Assembly: GCF_051014685.1 (NCBI RefSeq)
Contig: NC_135055.1
Span: 6,250,001 to 6,314,000, forward strand
Direction: 5' to 3'
Length of the DNA stretch: 64,000 nt
Source: Ptiloglossa arizonensis
Lineage: Eukaryota; Arthropoda; Insecta; Hymenoptera; Colletidae
Made by a program: the position numbers and the translations under genes. The notes under the pieces are model-generated. The model did not search any database. It worked only from the letters and a program-made list of their open reading frames with translations, and had not been told where the DNA came from. Shown here piece by piece: positions 45,177 through 56,320 of the stretch; the stretch's first letter is position 1; each line of letters starts with the position of its first letter.

Positions 45177-46800
45177 GACCGTGGTAGATATTCGCATCAA
45201 CAGACACGTTTCTTCGTAGAGTCCTGTCGATCACTTAGGTAGGACTCTGACACGTGTCACGGTGACCACTCGTTGATAAATCACTATTCGATTAATTTCA
45301 GATAATGTAGGACATTGTCCTGTTATTTGCTACACGAAACTTAGGGGCTCATGTTTATTAAAACATTTTCGTTTGCCCGGTCGAGTAGCCCATATGTCCT
45401 TGCAGCCTGGATTAATGAAGTGCCCGGCTAGATTCGTTCACTGGTGTTCGGTGCACGGGAGACCTACCTAATCGTTGAAAACTGACCTTCGAAACTGGCC
45501 AAGGATGATGGATTCAATGCCACGATCAAGATTAACGGTACAACGGGGCCAGTAGTATTGACTTGTCATCAGGGAACGAACAGGCTGTGAGACGTTCTTC
45601 GGAACAAAACGGTCGATACAATTTACATTGGAATCACATTATGATCCTGCACGGTACACGCATGGCCTAATACACTACCTCTAATAGTAAATATGTAAGA
45701 ACGGACGCAGCGTGGCTCTGTGTATATATAGGCGGTCGGTGACCGGTGCAGTATCGAGGTATGATAATGATCTTTGATTAAAGGCGTACCGACACCGAAA
45801 GGGGCGGTTATGCGAAAGGTCTGGCTACAGTATCGCTAAAATAGACGCCAACGCGTCGAGTTGCACCTGTACCGCCGAGAATCGATAATCAAGTTGCTCG
45901 TGAACTCGAATCTCCCTAGCTCGGAACGAGAGCAAGGATGCGCTAGACAGGGATGCCCAACATATGACTTTGCCTCCTGTTGAGATTTGCCCTTGGTAGT
46001 TGGCTCGAGTGGAAGGTGAACTTGATCAAGGTTGGAGCGGTTTTAGTACCCTTCTTCCAGATAAATTTGGTAGCTCGTCTATGTTGGAACTCGGTTGATC
46101 TTTACAGCACGCGCGTTAAAGAGAACGTTTAGCCGAGCTGAGGTAAAATCGGGCGAGTTTTGCATCTCGTCTGGCTGAAGAAACTACCGTGTCTCGAAAA
46201 GAGAAGAAAAATACAAGGGAGAGACTCGTAGTGAATGGGATCCAGTACGTGGGAAATTTCAACCAGGGCTACTCGACTAAAAGTAGTCGCACACTATCTA
46301 ACTAAAACTGAATCTTAAACCTCGTCTCTTAAATATTCCGTACAGCGGATTTTAATAACCTCCTCGTGAAATAGAAACCTCTTCCAATAGACAGAGTGCT
46401 CTGAAACGGATTACAAATAATATACCCTTCGTGAAAGATTACAAGCCCTACGGCAAAGTTCCCCAGAAGGGGTTACACGACATCGGTCGACGTTTCATCC
46501 AAGCCCAAAATCGGAGTCTAACATTAATCTCTTAAACCTTCCATGCAGGAGATCTTATCGTCCCTTTTATGAACGGTCACCAAGCCGCCGGTAGAGTCTT
46601 TCGAGGTCACGGGACATGGTCCTTGATTCCGTCCTCTTCCAAATCTTCAATTTCGTCGAAGCAATTTAACCGACTAGATGAAGGTGGGGTCGCCTATCTT
46701 TGATCTCGAGGACTCGAAAATTGTCGAGTGCCGGCAAAGAAAGGTCAAAGGAGGTTGCAATTGTCGGAAGCTAGAAGGAGTCGGCCTAGGCGCGAGCCAA
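45177..46800. other. Unique sequence, nothing recognised
   Basis: This is balanced unique DNA. A TATATATAGG stretch at 45724-45733 precedes a CGGTC/GACCG hairpin. On its own this does not establish a promoter. Confidence 0.45.
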
Positions 46801-47544
46801 CGTAGCGGATAGACGCTGCCGTGTCATTAGAGAGCGCCGGGTACGCGCCGGTCGATAGAGGAGGGATAACATTCCCGCTCCTGTCGATAGATCAATCATC
46901 GTATCGTCCCGGGCTCTGTCTTCCGCCGCTTTTTCCTCTCCAGCGGCTCATCTCGCGCGTTTCGTGGTATTTCTCAAGTAACGGCCGCCCGTTCCAGCTG
47001 GCCGTCGCTCAGCCTCGGTTCGATTGGCTCCGTCGGGCCCGACTCTGGAAGCGATTTCACGTTCAGAGCGATTGTTCTATCGAGGTGTACCGTGATCGAT
47101 TGGAAGCCCGGAGGATCGAGCGGACGCTGATTGTGAGAAACGACCACTTGGAGGAAATGGCAGTTTTTGCGCCACTTGGCGCCGCTCCTTCGCGAAGACC
47201 TTCGAAGATTTTCAAGCTACTGGTGATATTTTTCTACGGGGCCGGAGGTAACGTTATTGCGGTCTTCCACTCGGCTATTTCCCACGAGGAGGCGTCTCGA
47301 ATTCAGCCTGATCGTCCGTTGGCATTTTTATTATTATACTTGGAACAGCACGCGTTTCGATTTCGTGGATTCTGAGGCAAGTGCCCCGCGCAGTTCCTCG
47401 TAGTATTCTTTGTCAGGGAACATCTCTCTTTCTGTTTTCCTTCCAGCTAGATCCTTTATGAACGGCATCCCATTCCATCGAATTGGGTTCCGCTCATTTC
47501 GTCCATAACCCCATTGATCAAAGATCACGAACTGTCCAAGTGTC
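46801..47544. other. CpG-containing block with unrecognised open frame
   Basis: A 184-codon plus-strand frame (46821-47375) opens at GTG. Its product is arginine/phenylalanine-rich with no motif I recognise. I see no Kozak-like ATG near its start. Treat as non-coding unless transcript data say otherwise. Confidence 0.4.
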
Positions 47545-48300
47545 TACCTTCCAGTATCTACCACTACCTGGGAGTTTGATCCAGAGTTACCAAACCTATC
47601 TAAACTATCCTAGACTCCAGTCACCAGCAGATGCAGGGATGATCTTTTCTGCAGTTGTTTAACAGACCCATTGAGGATATATATAACCCGTATCTCTTAC
47701 TACAGAAGTATTTACCAGTATCAGGAGGTTTGACCAGGAGTAACTAGACTTCTCTAGGCGACCAAAAACTTCAGTCTCGAACAGTTGCAGGGATGATCTT
47801 TTCTGCAGTTGTTTAACAGACCCATAGAGGATATACATGACCCGTATCTCTTACTATAGAAGTATTTACCAGTATCAGGAGGTTTGACCCGGAGTAACTA
47901 GACTTCTCTAGGCGACCGTAGACTTCAGTCTCTAGCAGTTGCAGGGATGATCCTTTCTGCAGTTGTTTAACAGACCCATCGAGGATCTATATGACCCGTA
48001 TCTCTTACTACAGAAGTATTTACCAGTATCAGGAGGTTTGACCTGGAGTAACTAGACTTCTCTAGACGACCGTAGACTTCAGCCTCCAGCAGTTGCAGAG
48101 ATGATCTTTTCTGCAGTTGTTTAACAGACCCATCGAGGATGTATATGACCCGTATCTCTTACTACAGAAGTATTTACCAGTATCAGGAGGTTTGACCAGG
48201 AGTAACTAGACTTCTCTAGGCGACCGTAGACTTCAGTCTCCAGCAATTGCAGGGATGATTTTTTCTGTTGATGTTCAACAGACTCGTAAAGGATACGAAT
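47545..48300. repeat. 154-bp tandem array, five copies
   Basis: TGCAGGGATGAT-type anchors lie at 47633, 47787, 47941, 48095 and 48249, exactly 154 bp apart. Conserved words include TTCTGCAGTTGTTTAACAGA and GTATTTACCAGTATCAGGAG. The first and last copies are the most diverged. Confidence 0.95.
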
Positions 48301-48920
48301 AACCGGTAGCCCATGGTGTAACAGTACGACGTCGTCTGTCACTCAAACTCTTACGTTTCCTGAACAATCGTCGTCATGGCAGGTGACAACTACACGACTG
48401 CGAATTGCCACAGTGAACCACACTTAGCCATGAGGATGCACGGCTCGCGTGGACGATCTTGCAATCTACTGCGTGCAGCCGTAAATCGTTTCCATCTGTT
48501 TTTAATTAAACCGAACGAAGCTGCGCGACTAAACGACCCGTCGCACGTGCCAGACCCACCTGTTCCACCCCCGATAATGGCATACGATCGAACAATAAAA
48601 GCATCCCCCACCACCCACCGTGTTCCATCCCCCGACGTCCGGCCGTGCGCGTTTTAATCCTCGCTCGATAACAAACGCGGACACTCCTGCACCGTTTCTT
48701 CGGATTGCTCCATTTCGATCGCGGCGTTTCACCGTCACGCATCGATGCGCATCGAATTAATTAATATTGCCCCGTATCGTTCGACCAGCAAGAAGCGAAA
48801 CAGCCCTCCTTCTTTTTCCGCAAAAAGAAACGGCCGTGGCCGGGCAAGAGCGGTGCCCGAGCCATGGTCTCATTATGCGACTCGTCTTTCCGAACGATAA
48901 CTTTCTCGATAGCCTGGGCT
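48301..48920. other. CpG-containing block, no confirmed gene
   Basis: The block is balanced to GC-rich, with short overlapping frames on both strands. None is recognised. Confidence 0.45.
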
Positions 48921-49065
48921 CTCTGCCTCCGCAGCTTCTCTCCTTCTCCTCCTCCTCTTCTTCTTCTTCTTCTTCTGCTTCTTTTTGTTTTTTGTTTTTT
49001 TTTTTTCGTTTTTCTTTCTTTTTTCTTTCTTTCCCCGCGTTCTTCTTCCCCCCGCCCGCGGTCGT
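48921..49065. repeat. Polypyrimidine tract with (CTT)n core
   Basis: About 145 bp are almost entirely C and T on the plus strand, including CTTCTTCTTCTT and T-rich runs. Such tracts can form triplex DNA. Serine/phenylalanine-rich or lysine/glutamate-rich frames through it are artefacts. Confidence 0.9.
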
Positions 49066-49344
49066 ATGTTTTTCTCCCTTTATTTCTGTCCCTTCTTTTA
49101 CCCATCCACGCTGCACGGGCGCGCACCGCGCAGACGCTACGACGTCGAGGCGTGCCGGACGAGGAAACTCGCGTGCAAACTGGCCTTTACTTCAATGGGC
49201 CACGACTCTTCCTCCACGCCGCGAGAGAGTTACCGCTAATCTGCACTTGCGCTCAGCTGGTGTTGCCTCCGCGCTTACATGAACAGACCGTGCTACAGAT
49301 GGCTGCGCGCTGCCCGCGAGCACGAACCAGGGGCCACGTTCCAC
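49066..49344. other. GC-rich spacer
   Basis: This is unique CpG-rich sequence without a supported feature. Confidence 0.45.
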
Positions 49345-49690
49345 GTGAACATTCATCATTTGGGGATTCAACCTTTTCACTTGGACCTCGATTCTTCGGG
49401 GCGGACTGAAATTTTCATTGCGACTCGAGTCTTCAACGTGGACATCGATTTTCGCAGAGACTCAATCTTCATCGTAAACCTTCATTTCTGCGCGACTCGA
49501 GCTTCTACGTAGACCTTGATTTCACAAACGACTCAACCGTTTCATACGGTCCTCAATTTTTCCCTGAGCCAACCGTTCCATATGTATCTCGAATTTGACG
49601 CGATTTCGTGTTTCGATCAAACAGCTATTTTTGGTTTGATTCAACGTTTGACGCAAACCTCGATTTTCTTTCCAATTCGACGTTGTATAT
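49345..49690. repeat. Degenerate ~52-57-bp tandem repeat
   Basis: Units of the type GACTCGAGTCTTCAACGTGG plus A(C/T)(C/A)TCGATTTT recur about six times with progressive divergence to the right. Confidence 0.6.
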
Positions 49691-50519
49691 ATACCTATGG
49701 TTTAATTAAGAACTTCCATTTCGTTATTATTACAAGCTGTTACACACTCATACATCCGCCTACAATAGAGTGAAATGCCTGAAGCGCTCATCTCCATCGA
49801 ACCGAGTAAACAAACAGTTAGGTACTCCTCCTCGATTGGAAGAAACATCCTGGGTGTTCCGAAACACTCGTTTGCTCCTCTGCGAATTCCAACGCAGCAG
49901 TCCGTCGTTAACAACGTTGCCCTCGGTAATTTGGTGGTCGTGATGTCCGTAAATTGAAAAAGCAAGCGTACGGTAGCTGAATCGCCTCGCATGCCCGATT
50001 ACTTTCTCGTTCGCCACGAATCACTGCAATTTCGTGCCGAAACGGATACCACCAACGCAAAAAAAAAAAAAAACAGCGTTCTTTCTGAACAATATCGTCC
50101 GACACCTAATAACAACGCGACTGCAATTGGCCAGACATTGTTCACCACCCACGCCCGAAGATCCATGTACCAAAGGACCTGTTCAGTCTCTGGCCCAGCG
50201 GTAAATCTTTAAGAAGCTAAACCAGGAAGAACCGCTTCCAAAAGATACATATATGTAACTTTCTTCTATAAATATTTTTCAAAACACTAGTCATTGATAT
50301 TATTGAAAATGTATATTTATATTAATAAATAATACAAATTCAGAATATTTCAAGGGTTTTTCAATCAGCCTTTCCTTCTCCTTTCCTTCGATTGCGTCTT
50401 TAAATTAGATATATAAATCATTGATTTCAAAAACAAATTAAGAAGAAAATAAAATCACAATCAAAACAATTGCCAAAAAGTCGAAAATTTCAGTACGTAA
50501 AATTGCTTAACCATGACAT
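49691..50519. other. Spacer, nothing recognised
   Basis: Bases 49760-50220 are balanced, with an A15 run at 50059-50073. Bases 50220-50519 are AT-rich. No gene is supported. Confidence 0.5.
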
Positions 50520-50703
50520 CATTCCCAAAACTCCACGAAATATCGAATGCCTCCTCGACTATCACATTTCCTAAGAATCCCAGTAAATGGAATACCTCCT
50601 CAGCGATCATGTTCTCCTGATACCAACTCCCGAGATCGACGAAAAATTTTAACGAAAGTTCAGAAACTCGTTTGAAAATCCCGCGAAATTCCAATTCGCG
50701 GAA

Positions 50704-50730
50704 ATTCTTGGAATTGTCAATTCCAAGAAT
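50704..50730. repeat. 12-bp perfect palindrome in left arm
   Basis: ATTCTTGGAATT and AATTCCAAGAAT flank GTC. This nested palindrome is absent from the right arm. Confidence 0.85.
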
Positions 50731-50824
50731 CAGTGAAATCGTGCCACCTCCTCGATTATCATGTTCTCCTGATATCAAAAGTCCAAACATCTGAAATTTT
50801 CTAAAATTCTTACTCGATTCTCAC

Positions 50825-50894
50825 ACTTTGGTATCAGGAGAACATGACAGCCGAGGAGGTATTCGTATCGTGCCACTTCTAGGAAATGACGTCA
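50825..50894 (+). repeat. Inner left arm of palindrome (70 bp)
   Basis: This arm matches the reverse complement of 51118-51187 at 67 of 70 positions, counted by eye. Confidence 0.9.
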
Positions 50895-51125
50895 GTTCCA
50901 GGAAATTTCGAAAATTCTTAGAAATGACGTCAGTTCCAGGAAATTCCGAAAATTCTTAGAAGAAATGATGTCAGTTCCGGGAAATTTCGAAAATTCTCAG
51001 AAATGACGTCAGTTCCAGGAAATTCCGAAAATTCTCAGAAATGACGTCAGTTCCAGGAAATTCCGAAAATTCTCAGAAATAACGTCAGTTCCAGGAAATT
51101 CCGAATGTTCTCAGAAATGACGTCA
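50887..51125. promoter_or_regulatory. 38-bp array of CRE palindromes (TGACGTCA)
   Basis: Seven units of GACGTCAGTTCCAGGAAATT plus CCGAAAATTCTCAGAAAT-like sequence occupy the palindrome's loop. TGACGTCA, the full CRE bound by CREB/ATF bZIP factors, is intact at 50887, 50925, 51004, 51042 and 51118. Single-base variants TGATGTCA and TAACGTCA occur at 50966 and 51080. Spacing is 38 bp, except one step of 41 bp. The match to the CRE is observed. Binding or regulation is inference, and the array may be only a minisatellite. Confidence 0.45.
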
Positions 51126-51187
51126 TTTCTTGGAAGTGGCACGATACGAATACCTCCTCGGCTCTCATGTTCTCCTGATACCAAAGT
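51118..51187 (-). repeat. Inner right arm of palindrome (70 bp)
   Basis: This is the reverse complement of 50825-50894 with three mismatches. Confidence 0.9.
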
Positions 51188-51390
51188 CTGAATTTCTGAC
51201 AAAAATTTTCGAAAATTTCCAATTTTCGGAGTTTTGGTTTCAAGAGAACATGATAACCGTGGAGGTGGCATTGTGTCGCGGATTCTTGGATTTTTCGTCG
51301 ATTTTAAGACTTTGGTATCAGGAGAACATGATCGCCGAGGAGATATTCCTATTCCACGAATTCTTAGAAACGACGCCATCTTCAAGAAAT

Positions 51391-52414
51391 TGAGGGCTGT
51401 TCGGGAGAAGGAAAAGCAGTTAATTCGAGTAAAACCAAGTGTGTTTTAATGTTCATTTAAATTAATTTACTTTCGTCGAATTATCTTATCTCACAAAATC
51501 GTCATTCGAAATTCTCTAACCGAAAGGTTTGCAATACTTATAATTAGTAACTATAATTAAAACTAATACTGATCAGTAATACTAACAATAGTCCGATCAG
51601 TTCTAGTAACAGTAGTAGCCTAGTTCTCGATCTAATTAAAGTATTCCCATCGGTGAGCCGCATACTTTGCGACGCACCGACCATCATGGATCCACGGACC
51701 GTCGTGGATCATCGATCTGTCGCGGAAGAGTTTTTCACCGATTTTTCGGGGCCGTCTCGATCGGATCTGGTTTTCCGTGACGACGTTCGCCAGGAGCACG
51801 AGTCTCGTTCCGCGTTTCAGAATTTAAGCCCCGGAGAGATGTACCGGTAGACGATGTGCGTCGGTACTGCGGACGGCGCACGTTGAGTTACGAGGCGGCG
51901 TCGAAAGAACGGCACAGTGACACGATTTCCCCTCCCTCCCTCTACCCCCCCTCCTGTGCCGCGCTTTTAATCGACGCCCGTAATCCGATCTTTCGCGTCT
52001 CCTTCGGTCCGGATTTTTGCTTTACGACGCCTTCCAGCCGGAACGCCGAACGATCGAACGGATCGTAGCGTGCAGGATGTTTATTTATTCGTTTGCTTAT
52101 TTACCGGCATAAATACTTCGATGTGTGATTCACGGTGCGTGCTATAGAGACGAGCACGCGTTACGATTCGTGTTCCAGAAGATACACTCTAGTGTCCCAG
52201 AACAGTCATCGAATGTTAAATAGACTTGAGAAGTTGTCTTGCAACTGTTTGGATTTATTAATATCAGGGAGTAGGGTTCATTGTAATTACTGAAATTTTT
52301 ATATAAATTGTAAAATACATTGATCGGTCAGCAGAGAAAAGGAGCAGAAATAAGAAGTAGCTCTTAGAATCAAAGAAATATCATTTGTAAATTAATTCGT
52401 AAATTATTAATAAG
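51391..52414. other. AT-rich spacer and CpG-rich block
   Basis: Bases 51391-51640 are AT-rich, 51640-52080 CpG-rich and 52090-52414 AT-rich. The CpG-rich part holds a small candidate open frame described separately. Confidence 0.5.
51686..51850 (+). CDS. Small candidate ORF or first exon, function unknown
   Basis: An ATG at 51686 in the context ACCATCATGG opens a 54-codon frame ending in TAG at 51848-51850. The product begins MDPRTVVDHRSVAEEFF and ends LSPGEMYR, with a mixed acidic/basic composition less biased than the arginine-rich frames elsewhere. The terminal CGGTAG also reads as CG followed by a possible splice donor GTAGAC, so it could instead be a first exon. I recognise no family and no signal peptide. 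It sits in a CpG-rich block between the palindrome locus and the 161-bp array. An unselected frame of this length in GC-rich DNA is quite possible. Confidence 0.2.
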   Translation: MDPRTVVDHRSVAEEFFTDFSGPSRSDLVFRDDVRQEHESRSAFQNLSPGEMYR

Positions 52415-53235
52415 CATATTAATTAATTCTTTCTAAGCGTGCAAACATTCGTATCCAACACCTACACTCAATATGACAACGTCTACCGTGTATAAATGAT
52501 AATATACTACTACCAATTATTTTCGTACTTAACTTGGCTCTACAACTCATGAATCATCGATTTCAATTGTACAGTATACGAAATTAATCTTTTCCAAACG
52601 TACAAAAATTGGTACCAAACATCTACACACAACATGAAAACGTTTGTTATATATAAATACTAGTACTCTCCTACCAATTATATTCGTACCGAATTTAGTT
52701 CTCCAATTCGTGAATCATTAATTTCAATTGTACAGTATGCGAAATTAATCTTTTCCAAACGTACAAAAATTCATACCAAACACCTACACACAACATGAAA
52801 ATATTTGTTATATATAAATACTAGTACTCTCCTACCAATAATATCCGTACCAAATTTAGTTTTCCAATTCGTGAATCATTAATTTCAATTGTACAGTATA
52901 CGAAATTAATCTTTTCCAAACGTACAAAAATTCATACCAAACACCTACACACAACATGAAAATATTTGTTATATACAAATACTAGTACTCTCCCACCAAT
53001 TATATTCGTACCGAATTTAGTTCTCCAATTCGTGAATCATTAATTTCAATTGTACAGTATACGAAATTAATCTTTTCCAAACATACAAAAATTCATACCA
53101 AACACCTACACACAACATGAAAACGTTTGTTATATATAAATACTAGTACTCTCCTACCAATAATATCCGTACCTAATTTGGTTCTCCAATTCGCGAAACA
53201 ACGATTTCGATCTCACACTGTGTAAAATTAGTTCA
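52415..53235. repeat. 161-bp tandem array, five copies
   Basis: TTTCCAAACGTAC anchors lie at 52591, 52752 and 52913, with a variant at 53074 and a diverged first copy at 52431, spaced 160-161 bp. Units share CACCTACACACAACATGAAA and TACTAGTACTCTCC. The right edge merges into a CpG-rich block. Confidence 0.93.
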
Positions 53236-53999
53236 AAGTGGACAGAAATTCAAGAGAGAAGTTCCCTCGTCGAACGCCTCGATCTGCTACCAATGGCGAT
53301 TCAACGTTTCATGCAACGTTCGCTGCCACACTCAACATCCCGAATCCAGACGACCGTGACTGGACAGAACGCTTCCCGGTTTCGTTCGCGAATTCTACGC
53401 ACGTTTCGAAAAACGGAGCATCGTTGCGCGTGCGCGCGAGCGCATCGCGCGAAACTCGCGTCTGTCTCTCGAACCGAACAGAGTTCAGCCGGAACGAGGA
53501 CGAACGCTTCTCATTGCGCCCGATGTGCACGTCTCTCGGGGTAGCGAGCGACGCATTTGCATTTCCCGCGAGAATTATTAACGTCGCTATCTATCAAAAT
53601 CACCATGCGCGCGCACCGGCCGCTGGACGCGCAGATCGCACCGATAACGGGGCCAGGATGCGCCGGTGCCCTCTTAAAACGATATTTTCTCTCCGGCCGT
53701 CTCTAACTCGGTTTGCACCGTACTTGTTTTTCATTCGTGTACTAAAATGACGCCACGCGTTTAATTCCACCACCTTTACGGCGATTAATGTCCCGAACTG
53801 GACTCTCGGTTGCCAATTAATGCACCGGAATATTTATAAATTTCTTTCATTTCCGAGGAAAACTTCCTAACTCGAGGTGACGACAAATGCTTCGTAATAT
53901 ACACAAAAGTCGGAAGAACCAAATTAATTCTACAATTTATACTTACTTTTCTTTTGAAAGATCTCATTGAAAGGGTGAAATAAAATTGATCGAACAAAC
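53236..53999. other. CpG-rich block, no confirmed gene
   Basis: Bases 53236-53720 are CpG-rich with a 170-codon non-ATG frame that starts at the array edge and is unrecognised. Bases 53720-53999 are AT-rich. Confidence 0.45.
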
Positions 54000-54580
54000 G
54001 AATATTCCAGCTTTAATACCGTTGTATTCATAAAGTGTACAATCAGACTCTTTCGATAATATAACAATTGTTTGCAATAATTGTGTTAATTCTACGAGAA
54101 TCCCACTTACGTATCTCAAACTACCTATGATCACTACCACCACTTGCTCCCTACCTCTACCATTACCCGCTCATTAAACGACCATCCCTTCCACTTGGGC
54201 AGCGTATTTCAATAACCGAGGTTCTACCGTGCGTTTACAACGAATAACGATAACATTTACACCGAGCGTGTCAAGCTGATAAAAAATACGAATAAGATAC
54301 GAATAAAATTAATAGAACAGATAAGTACTCCGATATTATCGCCTATTACTCGTTGCACCCATAAAGAGTGCACTCCCATTCTTTTTTTTTTCCAATACTC
54401 GAGGCATCCAGTCCAATAAGACTAAGTTCTACTAACATGCTATATCTCCGCTATCTGTACCCGCTATTGCCACTTAAGTTCCCCCTACCGATGTTACCCG
54501 TTCGCTAAGTGACCATCCCTTCCACTAGCCAACCGTGTTTCAATAACCGAGGCTCTTGTGTGTTCGCAATAACCGGGGTT
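54000..54580. repeat. Diverged ~330-bp tandem duplication
   Basis: GACCATCCCTTCCACT occurs at 54180 and 54509. The surrounding words (TTACCCG.TC.CTAA, TTTCAATAACCGAGG.TCT, CATAAAG.GT.CA) occur in the same order in both copies. Confidence 0.65.
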
Positions 54581-54940
54581 CCAGCGCGCGGCGAGCATCC
54601 GATATGAATCAAGTGCACTTGATACGCGTGTCCAGGACTCGGTGCGAGTTAACCGCCATCTCCCCGCCTCGTGGAACTCGAAACGCGTCCGCGAGAAGCC
54701 TCGGCGTAGGTTTTTCGCGCGCGCGCGAGCGCGAGCGCGCGCTGCAAGAAAGCGGGGTGAGGGGAGTTCCAGAGGACGCGGCGGGGAAGCTTGGGGCAAC
54801 AGGCTGGAAGAAACGAAACGGGGCGCGGACGCAACGGAGAAAACACGCGACCAGCAGCCCGTGACGCAATTAACGACGAAATTATATCCGCTAATTGCGG
54901 GGCAACGCGCGGGACCGTGTTCTGGGCGTCGCGAGCGCGG

Positions 54941-54972
<32 letters not shown>

Positions 54973-55199
54973 ATGGAGGCGGCGTGCCCTTCCCGCGCCG
55001 CGGACGCCGGGACGCGGTACGCCGAGCACGTTTTGCGAACCGTACGACGCGATATTTTTTGCCACGAGTCGGGCTTGGAATCTGGACGCGAACACCGAAC
55101 TGTGCCAGCCACGGGGAAGATCCCGGAGCCACGACACGGGGAACAAAGGAGCTCCCGTGACTGGAGACATTGCGCTGCTGCCACGAATGTCGGGCCCCC
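54581..55199. other. CpG-island-like block, no confirmed gene
   Basis: This is a strongly GC- and CpG-rich block with a CG-alternating run (54716-54752) and a GGC trinucleotide run. A 242-codon minus-strand frame (54494-55222) has its ATG inside the neighbouring 125-bp satellite and reads through the GGC run as polyproline, so I do not call it a gene. Composition changes sharply at about 55195. It could be a promoter-type island. Confidence 0.5.
54939..54984. repeat. (GGC)n trinucleotide repeat
   Basis: About fifteen GGC-type triplets carry GGT and GAT/GGA interruptions. Confidence 0.93.
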
Positions 55200-56320
55200 C
55201 ACAGTGAGATTCCCAGAAACATGGTCGAAATTCAAAATTCTGATATATAGATTTATTGTTGTTCTCAACACGGAATTGACTAAGAAAAATTAAATAATTT
55301 TGGTGGTATGATTGTGAAGCTCATCAGAGTGAGATTTCCAGAAACATGGTCGAAATTCAAAATTCTGGTATATAGATTTATTATTGTTCTCAACACGGAA
55401 TTGACTAAGAAAAATTAAATAATTTTGATGATATGAATGTGAAGCTCATCAGAGTGAGATTTCCAGAAACATGGTCGAAATTCAACATTCTGGTATATAG
55501 ATTTACTGATGTTATTAACATGGAATTGACTAAGAAAAATTGAATAATTTTGGTGATATGATTGTGAAGCTCATCACAGTGAGATTTCCAGAAACATGGT
55601 CGAAATTCAAAATTCTGGTATATAGATTTATTGTTGTTATTAACACGAAATTGGCTAAGAAAAATTGAATAATTTTGGTGATATGATTGTGAAGCTCATC
55701 ACAGTGAGATTTCCAGAAACATGGTCGAAATTCAAAATTCTGGTACATAGATTTATCAATGTTCCTAACACGAAATTAACTAAGAAAAATTGAATAAATC
55801 TGGTGCTATGAATGTGAAACTCGCCACAGTGAGATTTCCAGATACCTAACTGAAATTCAAAATTCTACTATTATGTATAGATTTATCAATGTTCTCAACA
55901 CGAAATTAACTGAGAAAAATTCAATAAATCTAATGCTATGAATGTGGAGCTCCTCACAGTCAGATTCCCCGAAACGTGATTGTAATTAAAAATTGTAGTA
56001 TATAGATTTATCAATGTTCTCAACAGGAAATTAACTAACAAAATTTAAATCAACCTGGTTCCATGGACTGGTTTCGGTCCCGGAAAGCCCCCCACAATAG
56101 CATCCCCTAAAACGTGGACAAAATTCAAAATCTAAGCAATTGATTTATCAATATTCTCAACATGAAATTAGCGAATAAAAATTTGATCGATATGGTGCTA
56201 TGGATGTTCGGTCCCGAGAAGCCCCCACAACGGCATTCCCCGAAACGTGATTGAAATTCAAAATTCAAGCAGTCGATTTATCAATATTCTCAACATGAAT
56301 TAACAAAAATAAAATCGATT
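55200..56320. repeat. 125-bp tandem array, nine copies, degrading rightward
   Basis: GAGATTTCCAGAAACATGG anchors lie at 55206, 55331, 55456, 55581, 55706 and 55831, exactly 125 bp apart. Diverged copies follow at about 55961, 56099 and 56232. The left copies are nearly identical and the right ones have accumulated indels. The array begins immediately at the edge of the CpG-rich block. Confidence 0.95.

Larger units (their letters stand above)
50520..51390. repeat. Giant imperfect palindrome with CRE-bearing centre
   Basis: Six copies of a TTGGTATCAGGAGAACATGA-like word are arranged symmetrically. Those at about 50605, 50755 and 51165 are reversed; those at about 50830, 51237 and 51311 are forward. 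The order R-R-F-centre-R-F-F is its own reverse complement. The intervening spacers also match in inverted orientation (for example GATCGACGAAAAAT at 50633 against its partner near 51291). The left outer arm is longer, having gained a small palindrome at 50704-50730. The centre is a 38-bp tandem array. A transcript would fold into a long hairpin. Confidence 0.85.

Noticed and set aside
46821..47375. 184-codon plus-strand frame
   Set aside because: GTG start, no family resemblance, no eukaryotic start context.
54494..55222. 242-codon minus-strand frame with polyproline
   Set aside because: The ATG lies in the 125-bp satellite, polyproline is the GGC microsatellite, and the rest is CpG-rich low-information sequence.
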